A stretch of 9,340 nucleotides of DNA from an uncultured bacterium. GTDB lineage: Bacteria > Krumholzibacteriota > Krumholzibacteriia > LZORAL124-64-63. Every line of letters begins with the position of its first letter. Positions within the stretch are counted from its first letter, which is position 1. The position numbers were made by a program, and so were the translations under genes. The stretch is taken from positions 1 to 9,340 of the forward strand of contig CAINDZ010000150.1 in the NCBI GenBank assembly GCA_903847545.1. The letters are read 5' to 3'. Of this stretch, positions 7,596 through 9,340 are shown piece by piece. Under the pieces are notes generated by a model. The model did not search any database and was not told where the DNA came from. It saw only the letters and a program-made list of their open reading frames with translations.

Positions 7596-7625
7596 AACGT
7601 AGCATGTGCGACAGCCGGAAGTCAT
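7596..7625 (-). promoter_or_regulatory. Weak candidate promoter for the unknown secreted-protein gene
   Basis: Read on the minus strand, ATGACT (7625-7620) is followed after 18 nt by TACGTT (7601-7596), giving a leader of about 40 nt before ATG 7548. The spacing equals that of the symporter promoter candidate and the -10 keeps TA and a final T, but the match is weak. An independent promoter is expected because a strong hairpin separates this gene from the upstream adhesin gene. Confidence 0.3.
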
Positions 7626-7644
7626 CGATTTTGCAGGCGGCACA

Positions 7645-7660
7645 GCGCCCCGAAGGCCGC
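7645..7660 (-). repeat. Second, smaller UUCG-loop hairpin
   Basis: On the minus strand the sequence reads GCGGCC-TTCG-GGGCGC. It forms a 6-bp stem with one G-G mismatch and a C(UUCG)G tetraloop, directly abutting the larger hairpin at 7661-7688. It may reinforce termination or be an imperfect copy of the first. No T-tract follows. Confidence 0.4.
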
Positions 7661-7688
7661 GGCCGCCGCGCCCGAAGGCGCGGCGGCC
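7661..7688 (-). terminator. Strong UUCG-tetraloop hairpin, likely terminator of the adhesin-like gene
   Basis: On the minus strand a perfect 12-bp stem (arms GGCCGCCGCGCC and GGCGCGGCGGCC) closes a C(TTCG)G loop, the extra-stable tetraloop common in bacterial terminators. It begins 2 nt past the second of two tandem TGA stop codons of the adhesin gene (7696-7691). No U-tract follows, so it may act as a hairpin-only terminator, as proposed for some high-GC bacteria, or as a 3'-end stabiliser. Confidence 0.7.
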
Positions 7689-7693
7689 CGTCA

Positions 7694-9004
7694 TCACTGC
7701 TGGAATACCTGGACCGTGAGCGACGCCGGCCACGAAACGCTCAATCCGCCGGCATAGACCGGGTTGCCGTAGGAACTGACCTGGATCGACACGGTGTGGG
7801 CGCCCGCGGCGACGGACAGCGGAAACGTGCCCGTGTTCGAATGCTGCTCGCCGTTGTTGAGCTGGACGTCGAAGGGGGCCACCACAACCCCATCGAGCAG
7901 CAGCGAGTAATAGAAGTCCGTGGGCCCACAGGTGGCGCAGTAGCGCGAATCGGAGTTGAAGGTCCAGCTCACCAGCACCTTGGCGGGCGTGCCGGCGGTG
8001 AACGCCTGGCTCAAGCCGGGCAACAGCTGGCTGGATGAGTTGTTGTCCGACATGACATACGTCGAGGACGTGACGAAGTACGTGTTGCTGTAGGCGGCGT
8101 TCGTGGCCGATGCCCAAGACGCCGCGGCGCCGCTGCCGTTGCTCTGCAGCACCTGGCCCGCGCTGCCCGTGTTGCCTCCCACCGCCAGCGCTCCGTTGTT
8201 CTTGAACGCGAACTTCTCCGTGAACGTGCCCGCGTTGTCGGTGCCGATCGCCACGTCACCGCCCGCGTAGCCGTCGCTGAAGATCTGCAGGCGCGTGGTC
8301 CCGATGCCGAACCCGTAGTCGCCGTTTGCCGCCGGGAAGAGCGAGATCTTCTTGCCGCCGGTCGCCGCGAACCCCAGCGGCGCCGTGGGCAGGTCGATGC
8401 CGATGCCCACGCGCTGCGTGTTGCCGTTCACGTGCAGCACCTTGTTGCCCTGCGTGCCCAGCGACAGCACGTTGTAGGCGCCCGCCGGACCCTGCTCCAT
8501 GATCGACGCCGCTCCCGTGCCGCCGCCGCCGGTGGCCAGGCCGATCTTGATGCGCGTCGCGGCGTCGCCGATGCGCACGTCGCCCTCGCCGTTCACCACG
8601 TCCCAGTTGCCGCCCAGCACGTCCAGGCGCGCCGCCGGGGCCGTGCGCTGGATGCCGACGTTGCCGCTGTTGTAATAGATGTTCGACCCGTTGGTGGTCC
8701 ACTGGCTGGCGCCGCCGCCGCCCGTGCTGACGGCCGTCCAGCTCGGCGCCGCCGGCGTGCCGACGTTGACGTAGAGGCCCGCGGTGCCGTCGGTCTGGTA
8801 GACGACCAGTCCGGTGGCCGGCAGAACGACCGCGGCGCGCTGCGCCGACGTCAGGCGCGGGGGCAGGAAGCCCTTGGTCGTCGATGACAGGTCCAGGATC
8901 GCCGAAGTGTCGGCCGCGGCACCCGTCGTGTTGATGCCGACGCCCTGGGCGTGGGCGGCGTTCGCGGCCAGCAGCAGCGCCGCAGTGAGCAGCAGTCGCT
9001 TCAT
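7694..9004 (-). CDS. Secreted tail-fibre/adhesin-like surface protein with Bacteroidota-type N-terminus
   Basis: This encodes 436 residues, read leftward from ATG 9004-9002, with only a weak GGTGGTG ribosome-binding site. Residues 1-19 are a signal peptide (cleavage after AHA). Next comes GVGINTTGAAADTSAILDLS, then STTKGFLPPRLTSAQRAA and an ATGLVVYQTDGTAGLYVN strand, a block recurrent in Bacteroidota surface proteins annotated as tail-fibre-domain or head-domain proteins. The middle has NVGI/VRIG/VGIG/VAIG-type repeats, as in trimeric beta-helical fibres, then an AGQVLQSNGSGAAASWAS linker. The last 130 or so residues form a separate beta-rich domain with a CATC motif and a TLTVQVFQQ-like end, resembling C1q/TNF-type jelly rolls of fibre tips. 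There is no C-terminal S74 chaperone domain and no FlgD-like tail. Two stop codons in tandem end the frame. Likely role is a surface-exposed fibre or adhesin. The ligand is unknown. Confidence 0.75.
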   Translation of the reverse strand: MKRLLLTAALLLAANAAHAQGVGINTTGAAADTSAILDLSSTTKGFLPPRLTSAQRAAVVLPATGLVVYQTDGTAGLYVNVGTPAAPSWTAVSTGGGGASQWTTNGSNIYYNSGNVGIQRTAPAARLDVLGGNWDVVNGEGDVRIGDAATRIKIGLATGGGGTGAASIMEQGPAGAYNVLSLGTQGNKVLHVNGNTQRVGIGIDLPTAPLGFAATGGKKISLFPAANGDYGFGIGTTRLQIFSDGYAGGDVAIGTDNAGTFTEKFAFKNNGALAVGGNTGSAGQVLQSNGSGAAASWASATNAAYSNTYFVTSSTYVMSDNNSSSQLLPGLSQAFTAGTPAKVLVSWTFNSDSRYCATCGPTDFYYSLLLDGVVVAPFDVQLNNGEQHSNTGTFPLSVAAGAHTVSIQVSSYGNPVYAGGLSVSWPASLTVQVFQQ

Positions 9005-9105
9005 CGCACCACCATCACTTTCCGGGTGACGACCTTGCCGCGGGTCGGGAACCTGGTCGTGTGCAACGCGGGCGTTCCTCGGGCCGATGGTCGCGAGAGG
9101 TGCCG

Positions 9106-9137
9106 ATTGTCAAAAATCGCAGGATTTTTGACCCAAT
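9106..9137. repeat. Inverted repeat in the adhesin gene leader
   Basis: GTCAAAAATC (9109-9118) and GATTTTTGAC (9123-9132) are perfect 10-bp inverted arms around GCAG. With a 2-nt bulge the symmetry extends to ATTG/CAAT (9106-9137). It would start about 14 nt into the predicted adhesin transcript, so it could be a leader hairpin that stabilises or controls the mRNA, or a DNA operator just downstream of the promoter. Confidence 0.75.
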
Positions 9138-9152
9138 GACGTGATTCTGATT

Positions 9153-9182
9153 ATTATCCCATTTAATGAGTAGGGAAATCAA
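9153..9182 (-). promoter_or_regulatory. Promoter for the adhesin-like gene
   Basis: Read on the minus strand, TTGATT (9182-9177) is followed after 18 nt by GATAAT (9158-9153), a five-of-six -10 match, inside an AT-rich island. Transcription would start near 9146, giving a leader of about 140 nt before ATG 9004, containing the inverted repeat. This is the best sigma-70-like promoter in the window. Confidence 0.6.
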
Positions 9183-9236
9183 TCCCCCATTCTCACCCAC
9201 CCGCCCGAACATCACGCTGCGGCAGCGCCGACAGGC

Positions 9237-9254
9237 ACTTGCGCCGGCGCAAGT
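9237..9254. promoter_or_regulatory. Perfect 18-bp palindrome, candidate regulator site
   Basis: ACTTGCGCCGGCGCAAGT is its own exact reverse complement with no spacer. It lies between the adhesin promoter and the plus-strand promoter at the right edge, centred about 95-100 nt upstream of the latter's likely start. A gapless palindrome makes a poor RNA hairpin, so a dimeric DNA-binding protein site is more likely. The factor is unknown. Confidence 0.5.
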
Positions 9255-9260
9255 CCCCCA

Positions 9261-9293
9261 TCCAGGCTGGCGCCCCGCGCGGCCCCGCCTGGA
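9261..9293. repeat. GC-rich inverted repeat
   Basis: TCCAGGC (9261-9267) and GCCTGGA (9287-9293) are perfect 7-bp inverted arms. Inside, GGC (9269-9271) and GCC (9282-9284) can extend the stem with small mismatches. No T-tract follows on either strand. It may be a weak hairpin or a chance repeat in GC-rich DNA. Confidence 0.3.
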
Positions 9294-9307
9294 CGCCCCC
9301 TCGGCAA

Positions 9308-9336
9308 TTGATTGGCACCGTCATCTCCCCTATGCT
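9308..9336 (+). promoter_or_regulatory. Candidate plus-strand promoter at the right edge
   Basis: TTGATT (9308-9313) is followed after 17 nt by TATGCT (9331-9336). Each hexamer matches its consensus at four of six positions, with TAT and the final T kept. It points out of the window, so it would drive a gene beyond 9340, divergent from the adhesin-like gene. Confidence 0.45.
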
Positions 9337-9340
9337 GCGC

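Larger units (their letters stand above)
9005..9340. other. Non-coding regulatory region at the right edge
   Basis: No convincing gene lies in these 336 bases. The region contains a minus-strand promoter for the adhesin-like gene, an inverted repeat in its leader, a perfect 18-bp palindrome, a GC-rich inverted repeat and a plus-strand promoter at the edge. Bases 9106-9182 are about 66% A+T by count, in sharp contrast with the surrounding GC-rich DNA. It looks like a divergent intergenic region, with the plus-strand gene starting beyond the window. Confidence 0.7.

Noticed and set aside
7549..7605. 19-residue N-terminal extension of the 203-residue secreted protein
   Set aside because: It would place polar residues ahead of a standard signal peptide, and the candidate promoter would overlap the extended start.
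9106..9137. Inverted repeat as an intrinsic terminator
   Set aside because: No T-tract follows the stem on either strand and it lies just after a promoter, with no gene ending nearby.
9015..9215. 66-residue minus-strand small open frame upstream of the adhesin gene
   Set aside because: It starts upstream of the best promoter's -35, crosses the inverted repeat and has no ribosome-binding site or recognisable features.

Overview
The window is GC-rich DNA with long, densely packed genes. Several secreted products carry features typical of the FCB group: an NPFNP-type FlgD-like C-terminal domain on a glycoside hydrolase, and a Bacteroidota-like 'VGINTTGAA...TTKGFLPPR' surface protein. The high GC content makes an ordinary Bacteroidota member unlikely. 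A high-GC FCB or candidate-phylum bacterium (Eisenbacteria or Krumholzibacteriota type, probably metagenome-derived) is the best guess, but it is inference only.

Positions 1-6863 (+ strand) form a beta-glucan, probably beta-1,3-glucan (laminarin-type), utilisation locus in two blocks. Block 1 holds the 3' part of a large clan GH-Q-like glycoside phosphorylase (1-2549, start outside the window) and, 20 nt later, a secreted GH16-like beta-glucanase with an N-terminal carbohydrate-binding-like domain and a C-terminal FlgD-like tail (2570-4180). A 155-nt gap follows, with a candidate promoter overlapped by an inverted repeat that looks like an operator. Block 2 holds a GPH/MelB-type sugar:cation symporter (4336-5811) and a secreted GH17-like beta-1,3-glucanase (5859-6863). 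The working model is: GH16 cuts polysaccharide outside, GH17 trims oligosaccharides outside or in the periplasm, the symporter imports short oligosaccharides, and the cytoplasmic phosphorylase releases glucose-1-phosphate. No TonB receptor, SusD-like protein or regulator lies inside the window.

Positions 6937-9004 (- strand) hold two secreted proteins that converge on the glucan locus. One is an unrecognised 203-residue protein with a signal peptide (6937-7548). The other is a 436-residue phage-tail-fibre/adhesin-like surface protein (7694-9004). Between them sits a very strong UUCG-loop hairpin followed by a second smaller one, most likely the terminator of the adhesin gene.

Positions 9005-9340 are non-coding but rich in signals: an AT-rich island with a good minus-strand promoter for the adhesin gene, a 10-bp-arm inverted repeat in its predicted leader, a perfect 18-bp palindrome, a GC-rich inverted repeat, and a candidate plus-strand promoter at the right edge for a gene beyond the window. 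I saw no RNA genes, CRISPR arrays, insertion sequences or attachment sites.
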